Assembly (NCBI GenBank): GCA_001598975.1
Contig: BBXU01000875.1
Location: forward strand, 24,917 to 88,916
DNA: 64,000 nt
Reading direction: 5' to 3'
From: Parachlorella kessleri
Lineage: Eukaryota; Chlorophyta; Trebouxiophyceae; Chlorellales; Chlorellaceae
Under the pieces are notes generated by a model. The model searched no databases. It saw only the letters and a program-made list of their open reading frames with translations, and was not told the DNA's origin. Made by a program: the position numbers and the translations under genes. Below are positions 34,001 to 45,500 of the stretch, in pieces; position 1 is the stretch's first letter, and each line of letters starts with the position of its first letter.

Positions 34001-36358
34001 GGGCCTGGCTGCAGTCGACGCCTTCCACCAGCAGATACACACATTTTTCAGGCAGGCCATATGCACCAGCGTCGGGTGCTGCCAAGCTGTACCACTGCGG
34101 CATGGGCTTAACAGGACAAGCCTTCTTGCACAGCTGCTCGCCAAAGGGAGCTGCTCTGGGGCCGCAGTGCGACAACACAGTAGCTGCTGGCTGCTGGAAG
34201 TCAAGGCACTCACCGTCAGCCCCACTTTGTCCAGCGCGTCAGCAAAGGCTTGGGCATCCATGATCTCCTCAAACCCGCAGCTGGGGGCGTTCCACTCGTT
34301 CACCTCGCTGTCGCGCACCTGCGCTCAGTGAAGGGCATGCATTTAATATAAGCCCTCCTTGCCCATGCAGCTCTAACGAGCTGCTAGTAAGTGCAGGGCA
34401 GGAACACAAGAACAAACCAAAAGGCGGTGTCTGCAGCTAGGAGGTTGCACTTACGCACCCATCCCTTCCCCTGGTCACCCCAACCTCAACCCACCACCAG
34501 CACCAAACACCCGCCCAGATTTGGAAGTGGTGGGCAGTTCCTGGTCAGAAGGCGGCCTTGTCCACCATGCAAGGCCCTTGCACACCATGACGCAACACCC
34601 TTCGCCAGACGGTCCCTGGCAAGGTGCATCAAGGTGCTTTGCCTCTCAATTTGGGGCATAAGACCGACAGATTGCGTCACGCGCAAGTTGTGGTGCCCGT
34701 CGCACCGTTGCCCTTGCTGTGTGGCCCACCTGTGTCCCGTTGACTAGCAAGCGCGGCAGCAGCAGGGTTCGCTGAGTCTCTACCGCCAGGAGGGCGGCCG
34801 ACAGCAGCGCTATGCGCTGGTTGGTCAGCCCGTTGCAGACGCTGAAGCTCAGCCACCGCTTGCGGTCGTAGCTGCGCCGCGGCCGCTGCACATACTGCGG
34901 CGCCGTTGCACCACTCGCCGCAATGCTGCTGCCCCCACTGGCGGCGGCTGCCGCCGCTGCCTGCTGCCCCTGCTGCCCGCTGCCTGATTCTACGACTCTC
35001 AGCGTGTCAAGTGAAGACTCGACCACGCCGCCAGCCCCAGCTGCTGCTGCGGCACTAACTGTTCCCGCAGCAGGCAAGGCTCCAGCCAGCTGCGTGTCCT
35101 GGCTGCCAGCTGCAACTCCGCTGACACCGCCTTCTGATGAGTCATAGTCTGAGTAGTCCTCATCATAGACTTCTAGCGGGCTCAGGTCATCCTCGCCGCA
35201 GCCATAGCCGTCTTCGTCATCACAGTCATCTATGACGTCAACATCAGCCCTACCGCCCTGTACACGCTGGCAAGGCAACCGTCAGCAGGTGTATCGCAGC
35301 CACATTGCCTGCTCTCTCAGGAACACGCGTCGCTACTACTTCCCAGGGGCACAAACGAGTACCACGCGCCCCCACCGCCTCCCAAGCATTGTGCAAGGCT
35401 GCACCTCCCCAGCAGGCCCCCACAGCACCAGCGAGCCACAGCTCACTCACCTCTGCAAGATACTCTGCCAGGGGCTTGTGCGTCTGCTGCCGTGCTCTCC
35501 GCCTGGAGGCGTACAGCGCCTGCTGCTGCGCCATGAGCTCCTCTTCCTCCGCTAGCAGCTGCTGCCGTAACTCCTCAGAGAGGACCGTCATCGCCGGCCG
35601 CTCCTGCTGCTGCTGCCGCAACTGCACTGCTGCCTCCGTGTCAGCATACTGGGTCGCCCCACCGCTGCCGCTGCTGCCCGCTGCTATTTCGCTGCTGCTG
35701 TCTGCTGCTGCCCGCTGGCCACTGGGGAGGTCAGGCAGGAGGCGACGGTGCCTCCTGCCCATGGCTTGCTGCTCTGCCAGCCCTAAGCCGCGGCCCTCAT
35801 GCACAACCACCATGCGCAGCGGCTGCGCGTTGTGGCGCCGCGGCCGAGGCAGGTACCTCCGGAGCCTTTCCAGCGCGCCGACGCCCGGCTTGGGCGAAGC
35901 CTGCGCGGCGCTGTCCTCCTTGTTGACAGACCGCAGCACCTGGCCAAAGGTGCCATGCTGGTAGTCGCTGCCGCTGCCACCACCCCAGTGTGGCCCCTTG
36001 GCTGCGGGCGGTCCTACGGCAAGGGAGTGCCGCGCCAGCTCCAGTAGAACCAGCGCCAGAAGCACCTTGAGCACTGTCGGCAGGGTGACAACACCGCTGC
36101 TGCTCCAAAGCCAGTCGGACAGGTTGTTGCTCGAGCCCTGCGGCGAGTTCTTGCGGAGCGGCGAGCGGCGCGGGCTGTTGTTGCGGCGCGGGCTGAGGGG
36201 CGAGGCGCACCCAAGGTCCACGGTGTCTAACACCTACGCAGGCGAATATGAGGTGGCATAAGGGCTTGCCAGTGCATTGGGCCCCTTCAGCGGCACAAAG
36301 CACTATGCAGGGAGATGCATGTGCCTGCCTGGGACATCCGCCATGATTGAGGCATCAT
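31095..36358 (-). CDS. O-fucosyltransferase-like Golgi glycosyltransferase (type II membrane protein)
   Basis: Minus-strand exons: 36329-36358 (tentative, MMPQSWRMSQ), 35451-36233, 34730-35266, 34214-34318, 33711-33806, 33273-33437, 32855-32954, 32525-32616, 32192-32307, 31571-31709, 31095-31154; phases agree, giving ~740 aa. After a short basic cytosolic tail comes one membrane anchor (LPTVLKVLLALVLLELA, residues ~57-73) and a long, Gln/Ala-rich, partly acidic stem. The catalytic half begins RKRWLSFSVCNGLTNQRIAL, the donor-site start of the fucosyltransferase fold, and continues with NVLHLRLGHDW (HxRxxxD) and ADQFVGNAMSTFSALLIMER, a GDP-fucose motif of the plant/POFUT superfamily. Enzymes of this type modify secreted proteins or cell-wall glycans. 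The intron at 31570 has a GC donor, as would the first intron. The acceptor substrate cannot be inferred. Confidence 0.8.
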
Positions 36359-36405
36359 AACACAGGTGAACACGTACAATATTATCAGCACCTGACCCTC
36401 AACAG

Positions 36406-36845
36406 AAGGCCGCGGCAGCGAGGCCGGCCAGAAGCGCATACGTCCCGGCATTCAAACCAGTTGCCCCTTGCTGCAGCGGCGTCCACAACGAGCCCCTCCA
36501 GCTCACCGACGAGGAGTTGCGCTTTGTAAGTGTTCCGGCGGGCGGAGGCATGGTACGGCACGACAATGATGCCCCTTTAGTCCTTGTATGCCGCGGAGCT
36601 CAGGTGCAAGACCATGACGCTGCGCTGCAGACCCGCGGACAAGGAAAATCCTGCGACAGTGGTGCAAAAGGCCAGTCAGCAAGCAGCAGTGGCCGGAGGC
36701 CAGCGGAGTGCCGACCAAGGCTGGGCAATGACGCTTGCATCAAAGCTTGCGTCCTTCACAAAAACGGGTAGCTTGATCACACGCAACAGTCAATTTCCAC
36801 CCTCTCGCAGGGCTGTACTGCGGGGGAAACACTGACCATTGCTGA
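36406..36845 (+). CDS. Small unrecognised protein (first exon unresolved)
   Basis: Three in-phase exons: 36406-36525, 36581-36767, 36811-36845, at least 113 aa. Visible pieces are NEPLQLTDEELRF, then SLYAAELRCKTMTLRCRPAD and a cysteine-containing end GLYCGGNTDHC before TGA. The introns are short with good gtaagt and cag sites, and phases match, which supports a real gene. No initiator ATG is in frame before an upstream stop, so a small 5' exon is missing from my model. It begins about 50 nt from the tentative start of the divergent glycosyltransferase. I do not recognise a family. Confidence 0.45.
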
Positions 36846-38337
36846 CGTCCAAAAAGGTCCCTGCAGACCGTGCACACTTCCGCTTAAGTCCCAAGTGACC
36901 TGCTGGGTAAAACGAGTGTTGAACCTAAGGTGCAGTTGTATGGACCGTCCCAAAAGTGACTAACTAGTGTGTCACATGTGTGACGGACCTAAACGGAGCT
37001 AAATCAAGGCTGTAAACACATCAATGCACTTCAGGTTTTCACTAATGAGTGGAGTTGAACTGAAGGATGCTGCAACTCACAGTGTGGCCAATGACATATC
37101 AACTGGTAGACTGGTGCACCTGTGAGGCCATCCTGCCTGGCATTGAACGATTGAGGCAGGACTATCCTTGCACGTCACGGACAGAGGACGCGGGTTTGGA
37201 GCTACGTCCGTACGCACTGCAATCTCCAGGCACTGAGCAACCCTGGTCTTGCTGACAGGGGTCACTACCAAGGAGAAGAAGGGGAAGGAGCAAGGTCGGG
37301 CATCTCCTAACGTGGACTGGTTGTGGCAAGGTGCAGACCTGCACCTTGCCACACTTACCTACTCGGTAGCAGACCCGGGAAAAGGTGGTGACCACCTGTA
37401 AAATTCAGCCTGACGAGTCTTTTTTACCGCACGGAGCGAGGGGGAGGCGTAGCGTCACGAAAGGGGAACTTAAAAGTCCCCTCATCCTGCAGGGGATGGC
37501 AAACCAGAGGGAGAGCAGCCCAGCCACGTACAAGCTATCGTGTTTGGAAGTCGTTGAGGATAGCAGCCTGCAGGTCAGGCACCTCGATCTTGCCAGCGCG
37601 CATACCTATGCTGCATGGTTTCCATTGGCACGCACGCGGCTTGTGGCCGCCCAATAACAGCCAGCACAGGCGCCTGGAGCCCCCTCCGTGCTGGCCAATT
37701 TAAGGAGCCACCTGGCATGGCTGGGATACTGCAGAGGAGTGGGGCCGGGCTACACACAGGGTGGCCACGGGAGGGCAAGCGCAGGCCTGCTGGTTTGCTG
37801 GTGGTGCACCCGAGTCATTTCTGGAAGCGGCAGGCAATGCCAAACAGAGGAGAGGGTGTGGTGACCTTTCCTGACAAGGCTGGTTGCAGGTAAGCTCTGG
37901 TCCTTGCCTGGGTTCTGATCCAGTACGCCTTCCCCGAGTCAAGGCAGCTTGGAAACGGTGTGAACCTTCGGAGGTCACCCATTTGGGCGCTGGCTGTGTT
38001 GCACACATGCTAGGTTGCGACCAGCTGGACCCCCGCCTTCCTGCCTGCCCTCAGGCAGCATGCAACTCCAAGCAGAGGTGCCGTAAGGAGCTGGCGAGAG
38101 AGGTCCGCTTGTGCTCTGCGACGCTATTTCTTCTGATTGATAGACACCATAGCGTCATGCTAAGCATCATGATGAGCTTACCCCGGGTATACTAAGCAAC
38201 ACACTACAAACAAGTAGCAAAGGCCATGTCCCTGCTGATGAGTGGAGCAGGAGGTCCTACAGCTTGATGCATCATGCGTGCCTAGCGCACGGAGAACAAA
38301 GACACAAAGCACCTTTATATTCACGGGCAAAACTGCC

Positions 38338-38400
38338 TCCAGCCTGTCAGTACGTCATCCCCTCCTGTATGTTCGCACGACCTGCCACCAGCACAACAAC
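38338..38400. repeat. Dispersed non-coding repeat, copy 4
   Basis: AGCCTGTCAG head followed by TGTTCGCACGACCTGCCACC. A further degraded AGCCCTGTCAGCACAC copy follows from about 38438, again with TTCGCACC. Confidence 0.5.
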
Positions 38401-38543
38401 ATCAAGCATCTAAAAGTTCACACCGCATAAGTCTCCAGCCCTGTCAGCACACTTAACCTCCCACTCCCTTTCGCACCGTGCCGGTAGTGGCTACCTGTCA
38501 CCCTTACCAAAAAGTATACCTAGCCCTGTCAGTGGAGGTCACT

Positions 38544-38548
38544 TTACA
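38544..38548 (-). terminator. TGTAA polyadenylation-like signal for the M48 gene
   Basis: Minus-strand TGTAA 218 nt beyond the stop at 38766. Consensus pentamer only. Confidence 0.3.
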
Positions 38549-38765
38549 CCTCCTCGATCCCTACTGCTTGCCACCAAGAACAAATAGTCGCAGTACTACC
38601 AACCTGTAGCACTTCCAACTCTGCCTGGTTACCCTGCGCTGCGAGCAATAGCCAGCAAAAACACACTGACAGCACCCTCAGTGCAGCGGCAGCCCAAGGT
38701 CGAGCAGCCGCCGATATTTGAGACACAGCTGTCGTTGCATGCGCACGCCATTTCCCTCCCTTGCC

Positions 38766-40984
38766 CTAGGTGCGGGCTTGCCTCTTCTGCACATTATCCA
38801 GGTATGTTGCCTGGGCTTCAAAGAACACTTGGGCCAGTGCCCAGGCCACCTTGGGGGCGTCTGGCCACTGTAAGACTGCGTCCTGCATGCTTACTCTTAG
38901 CTGGGATGCTAGCATAGCGTGCAGCTTCTCCATGCCTTCATTGATGTCCCCATCGCCCTGCTCAACTATGTGCTCAGTGACACTGCCGCGTTTCCTCAGC
39001 ATCACAGCCGGCGAGTGCCCCATCCTGCAGCAGGGTACGTAACCCAGCAGTGCCGGTGTGACCAACAAGAGCATCAACAAGGGTGACCAGGCCGAACAGT
39101 GTGTGCATCCCGGCGGGATGGGGAGTGGTGCGCATGCAGCATCAACAATAAGAACATATACCAACACCTGATGAGCTGGAAGGCATGGCAATACCCTTGT
39201 GCATAGTCCAGCCCAGCACAGCATAACCAGCATTACCCATCTCAGACTGAACGATGACATGATACACAGTCCCACAAAACGCTAAAAATAAACTGCTGGC
39301 CACATGCACCATGTGTGGCGCTCGCTGGTGGTTGCTGGGCTTACAGGTGAACCCGCAACCTACCTGGCCAGGAGAAGCATGGCCCCTTGTTCAGCCTCCA
39401 ACTCATGTATCAGCCTTCTTGCAAAGAAACCTATGTCGGAGGTCCCCTGCTGAGCCAGCTCCATAATGGGGGCGCCCACTTTCAGTGCCTGATCGGCGGT
39501 AGCGGGATTGTAGCCTGCTTCCAGGTATGCAGGGACCAGCATGCTGAGCATGGCGGGCGTGCCGCACCCTGCGGCGGGCATGGCCCGTATGCCCAGCGCT
39601 GCACTTGTCACCTTGCGAACTGCCGGCCGCAGGAAGGCATTGGCTGCTAGGCGCACGAGCTGGACTAGCCTCCGCTGTGAATGGAAGTATGCATTCTCAG
39701 AGGTGTGGCGGCACATCAGGTGGGTGATCTCGTGAGCAGCAGTGCTTGCCAGGAAGCCAACCAGGCGCTCCTGTTCTTCCTCTGTTTCTGGCTGGCCGTA
39801 GGCTGTGCCCCTCTCCAGCACCACCGACAGAAGACGCGTGACGCCGCCCACGTATAAGGCCTCCCCGCCCGCAGTACGCTGCGTTGCCCTTGCCACACGG
39901 CAGGTCACAACTCTGCCGCCGCCTTGGGCAGCAGGCTGGCGTGTGTAGGCAAAGCGCAGCCCTGTGGGTGCCTCTGCGTCCACAAACACCACACCAGGGC
40001 TTTTGTCGTGGAGCCAAGCTAGCGTCTCGGCCAAAACAGCGTGCCGGCCGCCGCCATAACGCCGGTCCATCAACTCTCCAAAGGCCAGTATGCTTTCCTT
40101 GACCAGCCTCATCAGTAGTTCGGAGGATGCGTCTGAGGGTTCTAGAATTGCCACGTCTGCAAGGGAGCAGCACAGCAACATCGCCTGGCTTTTCTCATAT
40201 TTACTGTTGAAAGGCAAGCCAGGCAGCCAGTTCTAGGGAGCCAAGGTGGGTTTTCAGGTTGCCATGTGTTGTGGACGACACTGCACGACAGATAGCCCAA
40301 GGTACGTCTTCATGCACCACACTTGTCCCCAAATGGTCCATGCCCGGAAAGCAAGCAATGACACCTGGTCCGTACTCCTCCTTTGCCATCCGCACGGCAT
40401 CTTGTACGCTGGGGTTTAACCCCCTCTTCACCCATTTTTGAACTTGGACTGCGCCCTCATGCAGGCCCTCCACTACGATCGTTTCCTCACTTCCCAATTC
40501 ACTGAGCTCAAGGTCCTGCTCCCAGTCAGAGCAAACACCCCTGTGGTCATCGAGGCAGCTTGGGGGTTTGACTGTAGTGCCTTGCATCGTTGCTGGAGGT
40601 TGCGGTCAGTAGAAGCCAGCAGGCGCGGGACGAGCAAGGACAGTAATTTTTAATAGGCACTTGCAAACCCTGCTTCAGGCAAGACATTCGCATACCACAT
40701 AGCCGCATGATGCTCATATGGGGTGGCTAGACCATCTGTGAAGACGTGCATACCTGCATTGTCCGCTTGGGAAGTTTCTGCCGGATGCGCCCTGACAGTG
40801 GGACCACCTCCAGATCCCCCATCCTGGGCTGCCACAGCCCAAGCACGTCATGCACCAGCCACTGGGAGATGTTGTACGCAGCAATTTCAACCACTGCGGC
40901 AGCCAGGGGTGGCACATGGCCTGCAGGCAGTGCAGCAAGATGCTGGCGGGCCGCAGCTATTAGCATAATAGTGAGCTGCTCCCG
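38766..40984 (-). CDS. M48-family zinc metallopeptidase (Oma1-like)
   Basis: Minus-strand exons: 40754-40984, 40323-40515, 39364-40156, 38766-39024, in phase for about 491 aa; the start lies upstream and is unresolved. The active site is AAHEITHLMCRHTSE, the HExxH helix of M48 peptidases with its following H. A later HELEAEQGAMLLLAR resembles the third-ligand ExEAD helix, but its Asp is Gln. M48/Oma1 enzymes perform membrane-protein quality control in mitochondria or plastids. The segment before the protease (QWLVHDVLGLWQPRMGDLEV, then SVQDAVRMAKEEYGPGV) is not a domain I know. A possible 5' exon at 41069-41300 (Ala/Gly-rich, LAISGVAGVACWVV) does not join in phase. The donor at 40322 (gtgtgg) is weak and was chosen by phase. 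Confidence 0.75.
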
Positions 40985-42584
40985 CTTTGGTCCACCCAGG
41001 CAAAACACACACTCCAGCCAAAAGGCAGGCCAGAGAGGTTACAGGATTGCCAGAGGAGTGCGGCATTGTCACCTACCAATAGAGTCCTGGCCAGCCTGCA
41101 GCTGCTGCTCCCCTTCAGCACAGATCATGCTGCACTCAGTGTCGTTCTGTGAAGCCACGACCCAACAGGCAACTCCAGCTACGCCGCTGATGGCCAAAGG
41201 GGGCGCAGCAACCTGCAAGGGTTGCACCCCTTTGGCTCCCAAGGAGCTTGCAACAGCCGATACTATAATACTAATAGCCCCGTTGGTGGCATATTGAGAG
41301 GGCAAGTTCGCCCCACACCCCACCTTTAATCCCAACGGGGTTTTGGTATTGAGTACTGCGCAATGTGGGTATATGCGATGCCCAGGATGGGATCGTCCCC
41401 ATCACAACACAAATGCTAGGAGCGCTGCTGAGGTCAAATAACCAATATATGTAAGTAGCATCAGTACGCACGCGGTGCTGCCAGACCGAGGTCAGCTATC
41501 CCGCACATCGCACAGACTGCCTGCCACTTTCAGCACACAAAGTCTGGATCCAGCTGTGAAGTAAGTTGCATACAGCTCTTTTGGACTGCATGGGTGCCGA
41601 GCACATTATGGAGGAACCCCGTACCGCACCTTCACCAGCTTCAGCAGGCTGTCCTCGCTGGCATATGCCCGCAGGACTGTCACTCCTGCATACACCACAT
41701 ATTCGAGGGCCACGTGCTCCAAGACACGCTGTCCTAGCAGAGCAGCAACCCTGCATACAGCGTTTTTCCCTCAGTACAAGGGTATATGCCAGGATAGTGC
41801 ACATGGGGTTGCCAAGGACTTCACGGATGCTGCTGTGTGCCAAAGGTGCCAAGGTACTGTCGACTTACGCTTTAGCCGAGGAAAATGTGCGGCGCCAAAC
41901 GCTGGGGCGGCTAGGTTGAACAAGCGGCAATGCAGGGCCGTCGTCCCCCATGGATGGATGGCCGCAGTAACTCTCCACCAAGGTTGCACAGCAGGCTGCC
42001 CCTTGGCCCTGTCCATCGATATTGACAGCAGCATGAAAAATGGATGGAGGACAGACTACCAATCGTATCGAGTCTTTCCTTGGACCGACAAAAACTGCGC
42101 GCGGAAAATGAAGAAAGTGTTAGCATGTGAGGAGGAACTCATGCATCCTTTCTCTGTACTGAACTCAACTTTGCAAGGTATTCAAAGCAGCTCAGGTTAC
42201 TACGTTATCAAGCCACAGGAGAGGTTACAGAGCGCTGCAGTGCTCGCCAGCTCAGCTGCGAATAAGATGCACAAGCTCCTAGCAAGAAGCAAGATGCCCT
42301 GGGAAAGGCGTGGCATGTTCTAGCGTGCCCCACCCGATGACTTGTCCATGGGTGCCCGTATCGTCCACCCCAACCTCTTGACGTGCTAGGCCGTTCATGC
42401 TCAACCAAGCATCTTTGCAAAATCTATACGGAGATATAGTTCGGGCTTTGCAGCGATTGCAACAGTGGCCAAGTCAAGACAGCAGGCTCAGCAGGAAGGT
42501 CATCTAGGACCAAACCTTCACCGATTACAGCACCCAGTGTTGCAAACGAAGTAGGGTCGAATGAGCGAGGGTTAAGCAACGGCC
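40985..42584. other. Upstream region of the M48 gene and spacer to the methyltransferase
   Basis: Probably holds the missing 5' exon(s) of the M48 gene (a candidate frame at 41069-41335, minus) and the promoters of both divergent genes. The open frame at 41835-42323 (plus) has no recognisable motif and no supporting splice or codon signal. Confidence 0.35.
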
Positions 42585-45500
42585 ATGGAGGGCATGGAGG
42601 TCAGGCGGTCGTCCAGGGAGAAGGCACCGGTGGATTACAAGTCTGTAAAAATAAACTATGACTTTGAGTTTCAAGAACCGACTGCTAAGCACCACGGCAG
42701 GCGCAAGCAGCGGCAAAGGACTACCCAGCCAGGGCCCGTGCCAACTACTGATGCTGAAGACGTGAATCTTGCAGCCATCCTGCAAGCTAAGGAGGAGTGC
42801 CAGCTTACATGGGGCGAGCCAGCGCCAGACAGGTCTGAATCCTGGATGCACCTACAAGGATCACCAGATTGGATCCTTGGGGCTAACAACCAGGGCTTGT
42901 GTTTTAACTGCTCAGTGACCTGCACCCTGGTGACTTCCCTTTTACTCCTTCTAGTCTAGGTGTTGGGTGCAGGCCGGACATCCGCGCCGCAACCCGCCAC
43001 AGGGTCAAGGGCTTTTACAAGTCTGTCACGCTGATGGAGGAGGCCGGAGCCGCTGACGGCACTACTGACAATGCTGGGCCCGCCAATCCTCCCCAACTTG
43101 GCCTGGCAGCCAATGAGAGCAGCAGCGGTGTCAGCAGGGTCCCAGTGACATACAACGTCGGGGATTCGGTGATCGCTGGCTGGGTGCGGAATGACTGCAC
43201 CCTGGATGACCTGACCGTCTACCGCATCTATGCCCTCTTTGAGGTGAGCTGGCTGCCTCAGGCTGCCACTGGTGGCGGCGGCTCTGCTGCTTTTGCCGGG
43301 TCACAGCGGTTTCCAAATAGCCATCCTGGGCTCGGGTGAAAAGCCCACACATCGCTTACAACAGCACAGGCATACCTGTGGCGGACAGAGCAGTGTGCGA
43401 GTAGTGGCCCCTGCAAGTGTTTGTCTATGTCCTGGAGCCCTCTGTGCAGCTGCGCTGTCATACTCCTCCCCCTCCTCCTTCCCCCCTTGCCCATAACCCT
43501 GCCGGCTGGTGCCCTGTCCGCAGGATAACCAGGGAGTGCCTTACGCAGTTCCACAGTGGTGAGTCCAGGCTGGCCGGGTGGGTGCACCCTCACAGCCACA
43601 CCTTCAAGCAGGGCCGGTAGTCTGAGAGCGGCGCGACAAGAGTTCTCCTGATTCGAGATGCCTGCCTCAGGGTGACCAGCCTTCTTACCCTGCAAAGCCC
43701 GCGCTCGCTGTACTCTTTCTGCTGGCTAGCGTACGGAAGGCCTCAATGTGCCCTGCCCAGGTTTTACTTCTGGGAGGACATCATAAACGCGGTGGGGGAG
43801 CCGGGGGCCCCCGACGCAGCCTTCCGGGACAGGCGGCAGGTCTCCTGCCAGGCGGAGCATGCCCTTGACGGCAGCAACCTAGTCCTGCGTAAGTAAAGGG
43901 GTTGTTGGTGCTAGGCCAATCAAAGAGGCTGCTGCGGCAAGCTGGGGCCCTGACGAGCACCAGCGAGATTGACGGCTGCGCATCATTGAAGTTAATGTGA
44001 GTCGTTGTACTTGTGCTACAAGGGGTGCTGCACGTAGCCAGAGTGGTGGCCATCGCACCAGCAGGGACCAACCCAAGAGGTTTTCATGTTGGTCTGCCGG
44101 TGCAGGTAACCTTGACGACAACCTGAACTGTGTGCTTGACATCCTACGACCCTGCACCGTGCGACACTATCAACACATCCCAGACCTACAGGTGGGAGCC
44201 AGTCTCCCAGCAGCTGCGCAGCTGCTGAGGGGGCAGTTGGGTATCTCCGCCACACACCAGTCTGCCTGCTGGGCTGCTAGGGGAAGGCACCGAGGGTCCT
44301 CCTCGGGTCCCAGCCGTCCGCAATGTATGCCGTTGGCTGTCTGGCTAGCTGCAGCGTGGTAGCCTGCCACCATCGGTACTGCAAGGAGGTGCCACAGCCT
44401 CCCATCTCACCACCATGCCCTACCGTGCTGGTAGCCTGAGGGCTGCTGAGGTGCCTTGCTGCCTGGCTCCTTCACTCAGTCCCCTCCTCCCTGCCACACC
44501 AACACCTGCGTAGCGAGGCCCCCTGCAGGCCTTTGAGGCCCTCCCCGACCACTACTGGTGTCGGTACATGTTTGACTCATCCCGGCTCCGCTGGCAGGAG
44601 CTGCCTGCTGGGGATCTCCCTGCGCCGCCCGCCACCCCCGCCCGCCCTGCCGGGCGGCATCGGTCCCGCAAGGGTGAGGCAGCCAGCCAGCGGCAGAAGC
44701 TGCGGTGGCAGCAGCAGCAGCAGCAGCATGAGCAGGCAGGGACGGGGCAGGGACAGGGGCCGGGCCCTGCTGCCAAGGCCGTTGGCGTGCCAGCTGCTCT
44801 TGGGAGGCCGGAGGAGCCTGCGGCGGCAGGTCGAACGGGCCGCGGTGGCAGCCATGGCGTTGGGGGGAGCAGAGCTGCTGAGCCTGCTGTGCCTGCTGAG
44901 CCTGCTGGCCCTCGGCAGGCAGAGCAGCCGACCATGATGGACTTCTTTGCGGGGTTAGGCACTGTGGGCTATGCGGGGCAGCTGTCTGGGTTTAAGGTGA
45001 GCCGTTGGCACCTGCCTGGCTCCCTGCATCCCTGGCGCTCTGTGTGCCAGCTTTCCTATGTCCGTGCTGTATCTTGTTGCGCACCGTTAACCTTTGCAGA
45101 GATCAGGTCCTAAAGGCAACTCCAGTGCGTAATGAATACTATCTTCTGGGAAGCTGCCGCTGATCAAACCCCAGTTAATCCTGTCTTGCCTTGCCCCAGG
45201 TGGTGATGGGTGTGGAGAAGGACCCAGACGCCGCCTCGGCCTTCTGCGCCAACCTGCCGGGGGTGCGCAACCCGGAAATGAGCCAAGGAGAGCTGCTGGA
45301 GCGGGTGAAGCGAGGAGACCCCAGCGTGCCAGGTCAGCAATTGCACGTCTATTCTGGCAGCCTGCACAGTGCTGCTAATGCCCACTAGCCTTTTGGGTGA
45401 AAGCAGCAGGATATATTGTGAAGGAGGGAAGCATAGGAAGGCCAGTGTGCCAGGTCAGCAAAGTAGGGGATAGCGCTGTAGTGTTTGGTGAGCACATGTG

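Larger units (their letters stand above)
36846..38765. other. Convergent intergenic region
   Basis: No coding exon is convincing. It includes copies of the dispersed repeat near 38338-38480 and a TTACA (minus TGTAA) at 38544. The open frames around 37.4-38.2 kb show no motif or splice pattern. Confidence 0.45.

Noticed and set aside
41835..42323. 162-codon open frame before the methyltransferase
   Set aside because: No motif, no splice pattern, no codon signal distinct from background.
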